A DNA stretch of 56,476 nt from Dehalococcoidia bacterium (GTDB lineage Bacteria; Chloroflexota; Dehalococcoidia; Tepidiformales; Tepidiformaceae): contig SKSF01000082.1 in assembly GCA_007118095.1 (NCBI GenBank), positions 1-56,476 of the forward strand, read 5' to 3'. Shown here in pieces: positions 25,480 to 33,836 of the stretch (positions are counted from its first letter, which is position 1; each line of letters starts with the position of its first letter). The translations under genes and the position numbers were made by a program. The notes under the pieces were generated by a model that saw nothing but the letters and a program-made list of their open reading frames with translations, was not told where the DNA came from and did no database searches.

Positions 25480-26331
25480 CTAGAAGAGGAGCTGCGACAG
25501 GCGGCGCTGGTAGTCGCGCGCAAGCTCGGTCTGGGGCCCGAGGATGTCGAAGATTGCGAGGACCGCCTTGCGTGCGGCTTCGTCGGCAAAGCGGCGGTCG
25601 AGGCGGATTGATTCGAGGAGTTCGTCCAGGGCTTCCTCGTACTTCTCCTGCGACGCGAGGAGGACGCCGTGCCGGTACCGTGCGCGGGGGTCCTTGGGGT
25701 CGGCGGCGGCTTCGCCGGGGAGATCTTCACCAGCATGCTTCTCCGCGAAGTTCGCAAGGAAGATGCGGTGCTTGAGCGCGCGGGCGCGGCGGTCGGCCGG
25801 GGCGCGGTCGAGCAGGTCATCTGCCTCTTCGGTTTCGCCGCGGTCGATGAGGAGCGAAGCGAGTCCAACGATGGCGTCCGGGTTACCAGGGACACGGCGC
25901 AGGAGGTCGCGGTAGGCGGCTTCGGCGTCTTCGGATGAAAGACCCTTCCGGGCGATGTCGGCGGCTTCGTGTGCGGCGCGTTCGGCTTCGGTGGGGAGGA
26001 GGGACTGGAAGAAGGTCCGGACTTCGGTTTCTTGTTTGGCGCCGAGGAACTCGTTGGCAACCTTGCCGTTCTTGAAGCCCTTCACGGCGGGGATGCTCTG
26101 GATGCCGTATTGCGTCGCTGTGCGGGGATTCTCATCGGTGTTGAGCTTCACGACTTCGACCTGCCCGGCGAACGACCCGGCGACCTTTTCGAGCGTGGGA
26201 CCGAGGACGCGGCAGGGGCCGCACCAGGGCGCCCAGAAGTCAACGACGACCGGAATTTCCTGTGAGCGTTCGATGACGTCCTTTTGGAACGAGGCGTCGG
26301 TGACCTCTTTGACGGCGGAACCAGTGGTCAT
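25480..26331 (-). CDS. Thioredoxin-TPR fusion protein, CnoX/YbbN-like
   Basis: 283 aa. The thioredoxin domain (about 1-110) keeps the active site WCGPC (Cys37, Cys40), VVVDFWAPWC and IPAVKGFKNG. The C-terminal about 150 residues form TPR-like helical hairpins (DAEAAYRDLLRRVPGN, LLASQEKYEEALDELLESI). In E. coli CnoX, which hands substrates to GroEL/DnaK, the catalytic cysteines are altered; here CGPC is intact, so redox activity is likely. A TACGAT -10-like hexamer on the minus strand (26368-26373) suggests its own promoter between rnpB and this gene. Confidence 0.9.
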   Translation of the reverse strand: MTTGSAVKEVTDASFQKDVIERSQEIPVVVDFWAPWCGPCRVLGPTLEKVAGSFAGQVEVVKLNTDENPRTATQYGIQSIPAVKGFKNGKVANEFLGAKQETEVRTFFQSLLPTEAERAAHEAADIARKGLSSEDAEAAYRDLLRRVPGNPDAIVGLASLLIDRGETEEADDLLDRAPADRRARALKHRIFLANFAEKHAGEDLPGEAAADPKDPRARYRHGVLLASQEKYEEALDELLESIRLDRRFADEAARKAVLAIFDILGPQTELARDYQRRLSQLLF

Positions 26332-26444
26332 GGCTTCATGACTCCCATTGTTGCTTTGTGTGACCTTATCGTAGCGAGGGGGACATACGTAGCGGAAGAT
26401 ACGCCACGCCGGCGATGAGGCGGTTCTGCGAGGTGTGCCACATG

Positions 26445-26800
26445 GGCAGTCCAGCGGGCCGGTAAGCCGGATTCTGTCCCTCGCAAGCGAGGGGGCGGCC
26501 ATCTCTCTGGGCGCGGCATCGCTGCCGCGCTCTAGCGGCCAACCCGGGAGTACGAACGAGCCGGGCACTCTCCTCCCCTATTCGGCCTTGCTCCGGGTGG
26601 GGTTTGCCCGGCCGCCGTGTTGCCACGACGCCGGTGCGCTCTTACCGCACCATTTCACCCTTACCCGCGCAAAGCGGGCGGTATGTTTCTGTGGCACTTT
26701 CCGTCGGCTTACGCCGCCCAGGTGTTACCTGGCACCCTGCCCGGTGGAGTCCGGACTTTCCTCTCCCTTGCGGGAGCGGCCGCCTGGCCCGCTGGACACC
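26445..26800 (-). ncRNA. rnpB: RNase P RNA (class A)
   Basis: Catalytic RNA of RNase P that removes 5' leaders of pre-tRNAs. On the minus strand the conserved elements are in order: GAGGAAAGTCCGGACTCC near the 5' end, ACAGAAACATACC, GGTAAGGGTGAAA, GGTAAGAGCGCACC and ACAGAATCCGGCTTACCG near the 3' end. Helix P1 pairs GTCCAGCGGGCC (about 26797-26786) with GGCCCGCTGGAC (26460-26449). The ends are estimated from P1. It sits 43 bases after the degenerate recombinase gene. Confidence 0.97.
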
Positions 26801-26803
26801 TCT

Positions 26804-26809
26804 ATTGTA
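26804..26809 (-). promoter_or_regulatory. -10 element of the rnpB promoter
   Basis: TACAAT on the minus strand (5/6 to consensus), 7 bases before the predicted 5' end of RNase P RNA at about 26797. No good -35 is present at 16-18 bases. The position between the recombinase stop and rnpB argues for a separate rnpB promoter. Confidence 0.55.
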
Positions 26810-26843
26810 CCGAAGGGACGGCAAGGGGGGCGGCGGGTTGTTT

Positions 26844-28259
26844 CTAACTGCGAAGGAAGACGCGGACGCCTTCGGTCCCTGCTTCGATGCGGTCGACGAG
26901 GTCACGGAGGGCAACCTGGAGCTCGGCGAACTCCAGGCGGTCCCACTCGCGGGTAACGCGGGTGCGCAGCTCTTCGAGGTGCTGCCGGTATTCGGCGGCG
27001 GACCGCTGGGCAGCGAGGCGTTCGCGAGCCTGCCGCAGCTCCTCCTGGAGCTCACGCTGTTCGCGGGCGGGTTCGGCACCGAGTGTGCGCATGCGCTCGA
27101 GGCTGATATGGCCATGGGCGGCGTCGGCGACGATTTCTTCGACCTGGCGGCGGAGGCGGCGGAGCTGACCTTCGATGCGTTCGACCTGTGCGGAGGCGTC
27201 GTTCACGAAGGTATCGACATTGCCGGTGTGCTGGACGCGGCGCGGGGCTTCGCCGGATTCGGCAAGCTGGTCGCGGACCCGCTGTTCAAGTTCGGCAGCG
27301 CGCTGGGTGTTGTACTGGCAGGCGTTCTGGTTGGTACGCGACTCGCACTGGTAGTAGCGGTAGGTCGCGTTGCGGGACTCGCCGGCGCGCGTCGTCCAGT
27401 TCTGGCGGCGGCTGACACCGATCATGCGGTTCCCGCACTGTGCGCAGAAGACAAGGCCGCTCAAGAGGAAGGGCTGGACGGAGCGACGGGTCATGGATGG
27501 CTGGCGTGCCTGGAGGCGTTCCTGGACACGGCGGAAATCGGCGGCACTGACCAGGGCGGGATGGCTATCCGGGACTTTGACGCCGAAGCGCGAATACGTA
27601 CCGAGATAGGTGCGGTTCCGGAGGATGTCGCGGATGGAGACCATGCTCCAGCGGCCGCCGCGCCGTGTCTTGATGCCTTCTTCGTTCAGGCGACCAGCGA
27701 TGAGGCGAATGCCGAGGCCTTCGTTGAGGTAGAGGTCGAAGATGTAGCGGACGACGGCGGCTTCTTCGGGCACGATTTCGAGCCGGCGGCCGGCGCCGAT
27801 GCGATAGCCATAGGGAGGACGACCAAGGGCTTCGCCGCGCACGGCCTTGCGCCGCATGGCGGTGCGGACGCGCTCGGAGACGGGGGTGCCTTCGCCCTGG
27901 CTGGCCCAGCGCTCAACGATGGCGCGGGCGGCTTCTTCGTCATGTTCCGCGGAGTAGACCGGCACGCCGGTTTCTTCGATGGCGAGGAGCCTCATGGCGG
28001 CGTGGCCGAGGTCGGACCCGAGCACGCCGAGACAATCGACAACGACGACGGTGAATCCGTGGTCGCCGCGGCGGAGGAAGCCGAGCATCTGCTGGAGGCC
28101 GGATTCCTCCGGGTCCTGGCCTTCGGTGTCGAGGAACGTGCCGGCGATCTCGTAACCATTGCGCGAGCAGAAGTCGACGAACGCGCGGTTTTGCTCCCCG
28201 ATAGGGCGCAAGTCGCCGTCGCGGCGTGCACCTTCGACGAAGTATCCGACCGCCTTCAC
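26844..28259 (-). CDS. Degenerate (catalytically dead) large serine recombinase-like protein
   Basis: 471 aa with the large-serine-recombinase layout: resolvase-like N-terminal domain (about 1-120), recombinase DNA-binding domain (about 135-250, GRPPYGYRIG and RNRTYLGTY), zinc ribbon (Cys272, 275, 305, 314) and a long C-terminal coiled coil (355-440). Aligned without gaps to gamma-delta resolvase, the Y-A-R-V-S active-site segment reads Y6-F-V8-E9-G10, so the catalytic Ser is Gly. The D-R-L-G-R motif reads D75-C-L-G-V79, so both Arg are lost. The frame is intact, a GTG start lies 4 bases after the DUF164 stop, and codon use is host-like. It is probably a domesticated DNA- or RNA-binding protein. 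Confidence 0.88.
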   Translation of the reverse strand: MKAVGYFVEGARRDGDLRPIGEQNRAFVDFCSRNGYEIAGTFLDTEGQDPEESGLQQMLGFLRRGDHGFTVVVVDCLGVLGSDLGHAAMRLLAIEETGVPVYSAEHDEEAARAIVERWASQGEGTPVSERVRTAMRRKAVRGEALGRPPYGYRIGAGRRLEIVPEEAAVVRYIFDLYLNEGLGIRLIAGRLNEEGIKTRRGGRWSMVSIRDILRNRTYLGTYSRFGVKVPDSHPALVSAADFRRVQERLQARQPSMTRRSVQPFLLSGLVFCAQCGNRMIGVSRRQNWTTRAGESRNATYRYYQCESRTNQNACQYNTQRAAELEQRVRDQLAESGEAPRRVQHTGNVDTFVNDASAQVERIEGQLRRLRRQVEEIVADAAHGHISLERMRTLGAEPAREQRELQEELRQARERLAAQRSAAEYRQHLEELRTRVTREWDRLEFAELQVALRDLVDRIEAGTEGVRVFLRS

Positions 28260-28263
28260 GAGC

Positions 28264-28965
28264 CTACCCCGGGGCCAGGATGCGTTCGCACATAGGACAT
28301 TCGACCACGCGGTCGCGTGACAGCACCTGCTTGCGCACGGCATCGGGGAGGGCAACGCGGCAGCCACCGCAGGCCTGGCCCTGGAGGCTGGCAACAGCAT
28401 TCCCCCCCTTGCGGTTCCGGAGGTCCTGGTAGCGGCGAAGCGTCGCGCTGTCGATTGCGCCCGCCTGCTCGCCACGGCGCTGCTCAAGGCTGGTGAGTTG
28501 TGACTGGAGCGAGTCGAGGCGCGAGCGGAGTTCTTCCTCTTCCTTTTGCCGCGTTGCCTGGACGGACTCAAGGTTGCGCCGGGCGGCGTCGCGCCGGGCA
28601 TTGAGCTTTTCAATGCGCTCAAAGACCTCTAGGAGCTCGTCTTCGAGGCCGCTGCGCTTCTTCTTCAGCGTCTCCACTTCGTGCTCGAGGCTCATGAGCT
28701 CTTTTGTGCTGGTGACGGAGCCACTGAAGAGTCGCTTCTCCTCGGGGTCGATGCGTGCTGTGAGGTCCGCTATCTCGCCTTCGAGCCGCCGCTGGGTCTT
28801 TTCCTGGTTCGCGATGCGGGACTCTTCGTGTTCGAGCTGGCGGCGGGCGTGATCGACGGCTTCGCTGCTTTCGAGCTGGGCGGTGACGGCGCTGATGTTC
28901 GACTGCAGCGTTGCGAGCTGGTCGTCGAGATCCTGGAGTTTGACGAGTTCGGTAACGGCGGACAT
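28264..28965 (-). CDS. DUF164-type zinc-ribbon coiled-coil protein
   Basis: 233 aa. Residues about 5-170 form a long coiled coil, and the C-terminus carries a zinc ribbon C-x2-C...C-x2-C (ACGGCRVALPD then VVECPMCERIL). This is the CdsZ/CT398 (DUF164) family; suggested roles include nucleic-acid or sigma-factor binding, but the function in most bacteria is unproven. It is the first gene of a minus-strand unit with the degenerate recombinase, which follows after 4 bases. Confidence 0.88.
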   Translation of the reverse strand: MSAVTELVKLQDLDDQLATLQSNISAVTAQLESSEAVDHARRQLEHEESRIANQEKTQRRLEGEIADLTARIDPEEKRLFSGSVTSTKELMSLEHEVETLKKKRSGLEDELLEVFERIEKLNARRDAARRNLESVQATRQKEEEELRSRLDSLQSQLTSLEQRRGEQAGAIDSATLRRYQDLRNRKGGNAVASLQGQACGGCRVALPDAVRKQVLSRDRVVECPMCERILAPG

Positions 28966-29097
28966 AGAGAAGGCTAACCCTAGCGCTAAGCGTAGGGGGC
29001 GGCGGGGACCGCGGCAAAGGGCCGCGGGGTGAATTTGCGCAATCGTTACGTTTGCCGGTGGTTATGGTGGTATGACGCCGGGCGGGGAGGTGAGGGC

Positions 29098-29103
29098 TAT
29101 ACT
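29098..29103 (+). promoter_or_regulatory. Possible -10 of the yceD-rpmF-fab operon
   Basis: TATACT (5/6) lies 34 bases before the DUF177 ATG, at the right distance for a short leader. There is no good -35 at normal spacing (a TATGAC lies too far upstream). It is weak, but it is the best candidate ahead of the 13-kb gene run. Confidence 0.4.
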
Positions 29104-29136
29104 GGAGGGGAGTCCGATGGGGGGAGGTCGCCGAAG

Positions 29137-29628
29137 ATGCTCTTCAATGTGAGCCAGCTCCTGCAGGAGCCGGTGGGCTCAAGCCGAACTTACGACCTGG
29201 TCGCGGAGCCGCCAATCCACGGTGGGACGGCCGTTCTGACGCGCACGCCGACGGGGGTGCTGGTCCAGGCGGAGGTGGAGGTGATTTTGGAGGCGGACTG
29301 CAGCCGGTGCCTGGCGTCGTTCGGATACCGGCGGAGGGTGCCGATCGAAGAGGTGTTCTATCAACAGGTTGACGTGCACACGGGTGCACGGATGGATACT
29401 GAGGCGGACACGGACAGCTTCCTGATTGATAAGCGACACACGATCGACATTAGTGAGGCGGTGCGGCAGTATGAAGAAATGGCAGCAGAAATGCAGCCAT
29501 TGTGCCGGCCGGACTGCCCTGGCATCTGCGCGCAGTGTGGCCGAGACCTGACGCAAACAGCGTGCGTATGCGAGGGACCGCCCCTCGACCCCCGATGGGC
29601 GGCGCTGGAAGCGCTGAAGCACAGGTAA
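29137..29628 (+). CDS. DUF177/YceD-family protein
   Basis: 163 aa. It has the YceD signature C-x2-C (Cys55, Cys58 in EADCSRCLASF) and a C-terminal cysteine cluster (123, 127, 131, 134, 143, 145) around RPDCPGICAQCGRDL. YceD is linked to 23S rRNA accumulation and ribosome assembly and almost always precedes rpmF, as it does here (31-base gap). GGGGGGAGG is the ribosome binding site. The extra C-terminal cysteines are usual in the non-proteobacterial forms. Confidence 0.92.
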   Translation: MLFNVSQLLQEPVGSSRTYDLVAEPPIHGGTAVLTRTPTGVLVQAEVEVILEADCSRCLASFGYRRRVPIEEVFYQQVDVHTGARMDTEADTDSFLIDKRHTIDISEAVRQYEEMAAEMQPLCRPDCPGICAQCGRDLTQTACVCEGPPLDPRWAALEALKHR

Positions 29629-29659
29629 CCGATGAGTAAGAAGCTGAAGGAGCATCGCC

Positions 29660-29854
29660 ATGCCGCTACCGAAGCGGAAGTACCCGAAGGCGCGCCAGGG
29701 GAAGCGCCGGAGCCACCACCAGGTGCAACTGCCACACGTGGTGGACTGTCCCCGCTGCCACAGTCCTCGACTCGCGCACACGGCGTGCGGCATTTGCGGA
29801 ACGTATCGCGGCCGGGAGGCAGTAGCGGTCCCGTCGCAGGACGAGGAAGAGTAG
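29660..29854 (+). CDS. rpmF: Ribosomal protein bL32
   Basis: 64 aa with the bL32 start MPLPKRKYPKARQGKRRSHH and a zinc site Cys30, 33, 43, 46 (C+ form). It has AAGGAG at good spacing. It sits between yceD and fabD; plsX and fabH, which often follow rpmF, are missing here. Confidence 0.97.
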   Translation: MPLPKRKYPKARQGKRRSHHQVQLPHVVDCPRCHSPRLAHTACGICGTYRGREAVAVPSQDEEE

Positions 29855-29916
29855 ATACGGACCCGGCCACAGCGTTTGCGAGCTTTGACGAGCCGGCACG
29901 TGATGGCCGGGTCTTC

Positions 29917-30819
29917 GTGTTCCCGGGACAGGGAGCGCAGTATGTCGGCATGGGCAAGGACCTCTATGAGGCCTACCCGGCGGCGCGCGAGGTCTTCGAC
30001 CGCGCGGATGAGATTCTCGGCCTCAAGCTGAGCAAGATTTGCTTCGAGGGCCCGGAAGAAGAGCTGCAGCAGACAAAGAATACGCAGCCTGCGATCGCGG
30101 TTACGAGCCTCGCTCTGCTAAAGGTGGCGATGCAGGAGTCGCCTTCGCTGGCGCCGCGGCCGGGCTACATGGCAGGCCACTCGCTGGGCGAGTACGCGGC
30201 ACTGGTGGCTGCAGGTTCGCTGTCGTTTGACGATGCGGTGCGGTTGTTGCGGACGCGCGGAGAGCTGATGCAGTCCGCAGGCGAGCAAAACCCCGGCACG
30301 ATGGCCGCGATCCTGGGGCTGGACGCGGTGGACTGCGAAGAGGTCTGCCGGGAGTCCGGGGCGGAGCTGTGTAACTTGAACGCGCCGGGACAGGTGGTCA
30401 TCGGCGGAGCGAAGGGAGCAGTGGTCCGCGCACTGGACTACGCGAAGGCGCGCGGGGCGACGAAGGTCATCCCCCTGAGCGTGAGCGGCGCATTCCACAG
30501 TTCGCTGATGAAGCCGGCCGCCGACGGGATGGTCCAGCCGGTGGCGACTGCCGCGATCGGTGACCCGGTGACTCCGATTATCGCGAACTGCAGCGCGGAG
30601 CCGATCACGGAAGAGAACAGCATCCGGCATGAACTCGTGGACCAGGTCTGCAAGCCGGTGCAGTGGAGCCAGACGGTTGAGTACCTGGGCAAGCAAGGGG
30701 CGAACACGTTCATCGAGTTTGGCCCCGGGCGCGTGCTGACGGGTATCATCAAGCGAATGTTGCGGAAGTCGACCTGTATCAATGTAAATGACGCGGCCTC
30801 AGTCCGCGTTGAGCTTTAA
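29917..30819 (+). CDS. fabD: Malonyl-CoA:ACP transacylase
   Basis: Loads malonyl groups onto ACP for fatty-acid synthesis. The catalytic motif [10 protein letters not shown] (Ser) and active-site His in SGAFHSSLM are intact, with [12 protein letters not shown] at the N-terminus. The start is doubtful: the only canonical start after rpmF is the GTG at 29917, which gives 300 aa and removes most of strand 1 (RVFVFPGQG). The frame stays open upstream through all of rpmF, with GTG at 29785 and TTG at 29794 as longer options. Confidence 0.95.
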   Translation: MFPGQGAQYVGMGKDLYEAYPAAREVFDRADEILGLKLSKICFEGPEEELQQTKNTQPAIAVTSLALLKVAMQESPSLAPRPGYMAGHSLGEYAALVAAGSLSFDDAVRLLRTRGELMQSAGEQNPGTMAAILGLDAVDCEEVCRESGAELCNLNAPGQVVIGGAKGAVVRALDYAKARGATKVIPLSVSGAFHSSLMKPAADGMVQPVATAAIGDPVTPIIANCSAEPITEENSIRHELVDQVCKPVQWSQTVEYLGKQGANTFIEFGPGRVLTGIIKRMLRKSTCINVNDAASVRVEL

Positions 30820-30824
30820 TCCCT

Positions 30825-31574
30825 ATGACGGAGTTGCAGGGGCGCAAGGCGCTCGTCACCGGCGGATCACGAGGGATTGGGCGTTCAATCTGCCTCGCAT
30901 TGGCCGAAAAGGGCGCGCATGTAGCGGTGAACTACCATTCATCGCCGGATGGCGCGAAGGCGGTCGTCGAGGAGATCGAGGCAGCAGGTGGTTCGGCAGT
31001 CGCCGTGGGCGGCGATGTTGCAGACCCCGATGCTGCGCAGTCACTGGTGAAGCAGGCGCACGAGGCGCTGGGCGGGCTCGACATCCTGGTGAACAACGCC
31101 GGGATCACGCGCGACGGTTTGCTGATGCGGATGTCCACGGACGACTGGGATGCTGTGCACCACACAAACCTGCGCGGCGCTTTCCTGGTAACTAAGGCTG
31201 CGACCCGGCACCTGATGCGCTCCGAGCAGGGGCGTGTGGTGAACATCACCAGCGTGGTTGGCGTGATGGGTAACGCGGGCCAGGCGAATTACGCGGCGGC
31301 CAAGGCCGGGCTGATTGGATTCAGCAAGGCGGTGGCACGGGAGCTGGCTTCCCGGAAGGTGACCGTGAACGCGGTGGCGCCAGGATTCATCGAGACGGAT
31401 ATCACGGCTGATCTGACCGACGAACAAGTCGAAGGCGTGCTGGCACAGATCCCGTTGCAACGGCTGGCCGGGCCGGATGAAGTTGCGCCGGTAGTCGCAT
31501 TTCTCTGTGGCCCCGGTGCGGGGTACATTACCGGACAGACCATCCACGTGGATGGTGGCCTGGTTATGTCTTGA
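30825..31574 (+). CDS. fabG: 3-oxoacyl-ACP reductase
   Basis: NADPH-dependent reduction of beta-ketoacyl-ACP in fatty-acid elongation. The 249-aa SDR has [22 protein letters not shown] (the FabG hallmark), the Ser of ITSVVGVMG and the catalytic Y-x3-K in ANYAAAKAG, with the C-terminus [11 protein letters not shown]. It follows fabD by 5 bases and overlaps nusB by 4 bases. Confidence 0.97.
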   Translation: MTELQGRKALVTGGSRGIGRSICLALAEKGAHVAVNYHSSPDGAKAVVEEIEAAGGSAVAVGGDVADPDAAQSLVKQAHEALGGLDILVNNAGITRDGLLMRMSTDDWDAVHHTNLRGAFLVTKAATRHLMRSEQGRVVNITSVVGVMGNAGQANYAAAKAGLIGFSKAVARELASRKVTVNAVAPGFIETDITADLTDEQVEGVLAQIPLQRLAGPDEVAPVVAFLCGPGAGYITGQTIHVDGGLVMS

Positions 31575-32071
31575 GCGAGAACGTCCTGAGACGGATGCGG
31601 TTTGTTGTGCTCGAAGCGCTCTACGAGGCGGAAACTTCGACCCATGACGCCGAGACCGCATTTCAGCGGCGGCTGCGCGACGTTTCGACGGAAGACGCAG
31701 AGCTGACGGAGCACGGGCCCCAGAGCTTCGGGCTCGGGATGCTGCGCGGTGTGCTGGCACGCCGCGAGGAGCTGGACCAGCGGATTGCTGATGCGGCGCC
31801 ACGGTTCCCGGTAACGGATATGGCTGTCGTTGACCGCAATATTCTGCGGCTTGCAATATGGGAGCTCGTTACCCATACTTCGGCGCCGACCGGGGCTGTC
31901 GTGAACGAAGCAGTGGAACTCGCGCGTCGTTACGGTGGCGAACGGACACCGGGCTTCGTCAACGGAGTACTACGGACAATTGCGGGGAAGGTACGTGATG
32001 CCGGGGACAAAAGCCCGGCGCCCTCTCCGCCGGAAATTCCCAATCAACACAGAGAGCAGGAGAACCCCTAA
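31571..32071 (+). CDS. nusB: Transcription antitermination factor NusB
   Basis: Forms the NusB-S10 part of the rRNA antitermination complex. The 166-aa protein has the NusB core: [15 protein letters not shown] at the N-terminus, [16 protein letters not shown], then [28 protein letters not shown]. The start is a TTG overlapping the fabG stop; the C-terminus has a short disordered Pro-rich tail. It lies between fabG and acpP with no gap (its stop abuts the acpP start), an unusual place for nusB. Confidence 0.95.
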   Translation: MSENVLRRMRFVVLEALYEAETSTHDAETAFQRRLRDVSTEDAELTEHGPQSFGLGMLRGVLARREELDQRIADAAPRFPVTDMAVVDRNILRLAIWELVTHTSAPTGAVVNEAVELARRYGGERTPGFVNGVLRTIAGKVRDAGDKSPAPSPPEIPNQHREQENP

Positions 32072-32329
32072 GTGGCCACAGTGTTTGAACGTGTCCGCGC
32101 CATCGTGGTAGAGCAGCTTGGCGTCGACGAAGAAGAGGTAGTGCCGAACGCGTCTTTCGTGGACGACCTGAACGCGGATTCGCTCGACCTCGTCGAGCTG
32201 ATAATGTCAATCGAGGAAGAGTTTACCGGGGACGCGGAGCTCGAGATCTCCGATGAAGACGCGGAGAAGATCGCAACGGTGCAGGACGCCGTAGACTATT
32301 TGAAGGATCATGGCGTCGAAGACAAGTAG
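32072..32329 (+). CDS. acpP: Acyl carrier protein
   Basis: 85 aa, acidic. The phosphopantetheine site is the Ser of [12 protein letters not shown], in the normal mid-protein position. The start is a GTG immediately after the nusB stop. It is slightly longer than the usual 77-80 aa because of an insertion near [11 protein letters not shown]. Confidence 0.96.
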   Translation: MATVFERVRAIVVEQLGVDEEEVVPNASFVDDLNADSLDLVELIMSIEEEFTGDAELEISDEDAEKIATVQDAVDYLKDHGVEDK

Positions 32330-32381
32330 ACGGCGCTAAGTCAGATCCTGGTACCGGGCTCGTGTCCGGGGGAGGCAACGC

Positions 32382-33020
32382 GTGGAGTTCCTCGGCGTTG
32401 GGTACCAGGAAATCCTGGTCATCCTCGTGCTGCTACTGGTGGTTGTGGGGCCGGATAGGCTGCCGCAGATGGCCTATCAGATCGGCCGCGCGGTGCGTGA
32501 GATGCAGAAGTATGCGCGCGCAGTCCGTGATGAGTTCAGCGATGAGATGAAATACATCGAGGAACAGTACAACACGGTGCGCGGGGATATTGACCAGGCC
32601 CGGCAGGAGCTGCAACAGGAACAGCAGACCCTCAATAGCGAATTCCGGAGCTTCGACCGTGACCTCCGGGACGCGGCCCAGGATGTGGACCGTGACCTGG
32701 AGGCTGCGGTGCCGGATGAGGTGAAGACCGACGGGCGCAATAATGTCGTCCCGATATCGTCGGCATCGGCGCAAAAGACCGGCACCGGGGATGACGGGGA
32801 GACGAAGCGGCCGATCCGGCCGGGCGAGCGCCCTTCGCGGCCGACGCCGAAGCGCCGCCCAAGCTCGACGCGTTCACAGCAGGGCCGCGGCAGCACGGGC
32901 GGGTCCAAGTCGTCCTCTACGACTCCGCGCGAACGGTCGCAGCCGACAAAGCAGGCAGATTCGACATCAAAGAACGAGGAAACGGGCGGTGACGACAATC
33001 AGCCTCCGCTCGTTTTCTAG
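32382..33020 (+). CDS. tatB: Twin-arginine translocase TatB-like protein
   Basis: 212 aa. An N-terminal membrane helix (about 8-24) is followed by the hinge GPDRLPQMAYQIGRAVREM, typical of TatB (GPxRLP). Next come an amphipathic helix, a coiled region to about residue 105 and a Ser/Pro/Arg-rich disordered tail of 100 residues. It forms the Tat receptor with TatC, whose gene begins 9 bases later. No separate tatA is present, so this protein may serve as a TatA/B type here. The start is a GTG. Confidence 0.9.
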   Translation: MEFLGVGYQEILVILVLLLVVVGPDRLPQMAYQIGRAVREMQKYARAVRDEFSDEMKYIEEQYNTVRGDIDQARQELQQEQQTLNSEFRSFDRDLRDAAQDVDRDLEAAVPDEVKTDGRNNVVPISSASAQKTGTGDDGETKRPIRPGERPSRPTPKRRPSSTRSQQGRGSTGGSKSSSTTPRERSQPTKQADSTSKNEETGGDDNQPPLVF

Positions 33021-33029
33021 CAGGCAGCG

Positions 33030-33836
33030 ATGAGCGCACAGCCGTCCCCCGAGACGCAGGAAGAGGCAGGCGCCCCCGCCGAGGAACAAGGCTACGCCGG
33101 CGGACCCGAGATGACGCTGATGGAGCACCTGCGGGAGCTCCGTAACCGCATCATGATCTCGGCTGCCGCGGTGATCCTGGGCATCATCGTCTGCTTCTTT
33201 TTCTGGGAGACGATCCTGGGGTGGCTACAGGCGCCGATGCGGGCACACGACCCGGACATCGGTGTGCACAGCTTTTCGCCGACGGACCGGCTGGTGGTGC
33301 TGTTCCAGATCGGCCTCTGGGGCGGGCTCTTGCTGGCGTCGCCCGTGATTGTTTACCAGTTGCTGGCGTTCGTGGTGCCGGGGCTGACGCCGAAAGAGCG
33401 GAAGCTCATTCTCCCGGCGATCGTCGGCGTGGCGGGCTTCATGCTCATGGGTATGGCGTTCGCGTACTGGGTGATCCTGCCGGTGTCGCTCCAATTCCTG
33501 CTGACGTTTGGCGGCGGCGAAATCGACAACGTGATCGGTATCCGCCAGTACGTGGACTTCGCGACGCGGGTGATCTTCTTCGTCGGCCTCGCCTTTGAGC
33601 TGCCGATGGTGCTGGCGTTGCTGGCGAAGCTCCGCATGGTGAACTGGCGGCAGCTCCTGGGTTTCTGGCGGTATGCCATCGTCCTGGTGTTCGTGGTGGG
33701 TGCGGTCGCGACGCCGACGCCCGACCCGTTGACGCAGGCGCTGGTCGCCGGGCCGCTCTTCGGGCTGTACTTCGTCGGGATCTTGTTTGCGTACTTCCTC
33801 GGGCCAACGCCGCCGGAGCGGCAACAGGCCGCGTGA
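33030..33836 (+). CDS. tatC: Sec-independent protein translocase TatC
   Basis: 268 aa with six membrane helices, starting after a 27-residue cytoplasmic tail at MTLMEHLRELRNRI, the conserved TatC N-terminus that recognises the twin-Arg signal. FSPTDRLVVLFQIG and FELPMVLALL are also family features. It overlaps the following TSUP gene by 4 bases. Confidence 0.96.
   Translation: MSAQPSPETQEEAGAPAEEQGYAGGPEMTLMEHLRELRNRIMISAAAVILGIIVCFFFWETILGWLQAPMRAHDPDIGVHSFSPTDRLVVLFQIGLWGGLLLASPVIVYQLLAFVVPGLTPKERKLILPAIVGVAGFMLMGMAFAYWVILPVSLQFLLTFGGGEIDNVIGIRQYVDFATRVIFFVGLAFELPMVLALLAKLRMVNWRQLLGFWRYAIVLVFVVGAVATPTPDPLTQALVAGPLFGLYFVGILFAYFLGPTPPERQQAA

Noticed and set aside
26844-28259. Prophage or integrative element around the serine recombinase
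   Set aside because: The recombinase lacks its active-site residues, both flanks are housekeeping genes, and no attachment repeats, phage genes or foreign base composition are seen.
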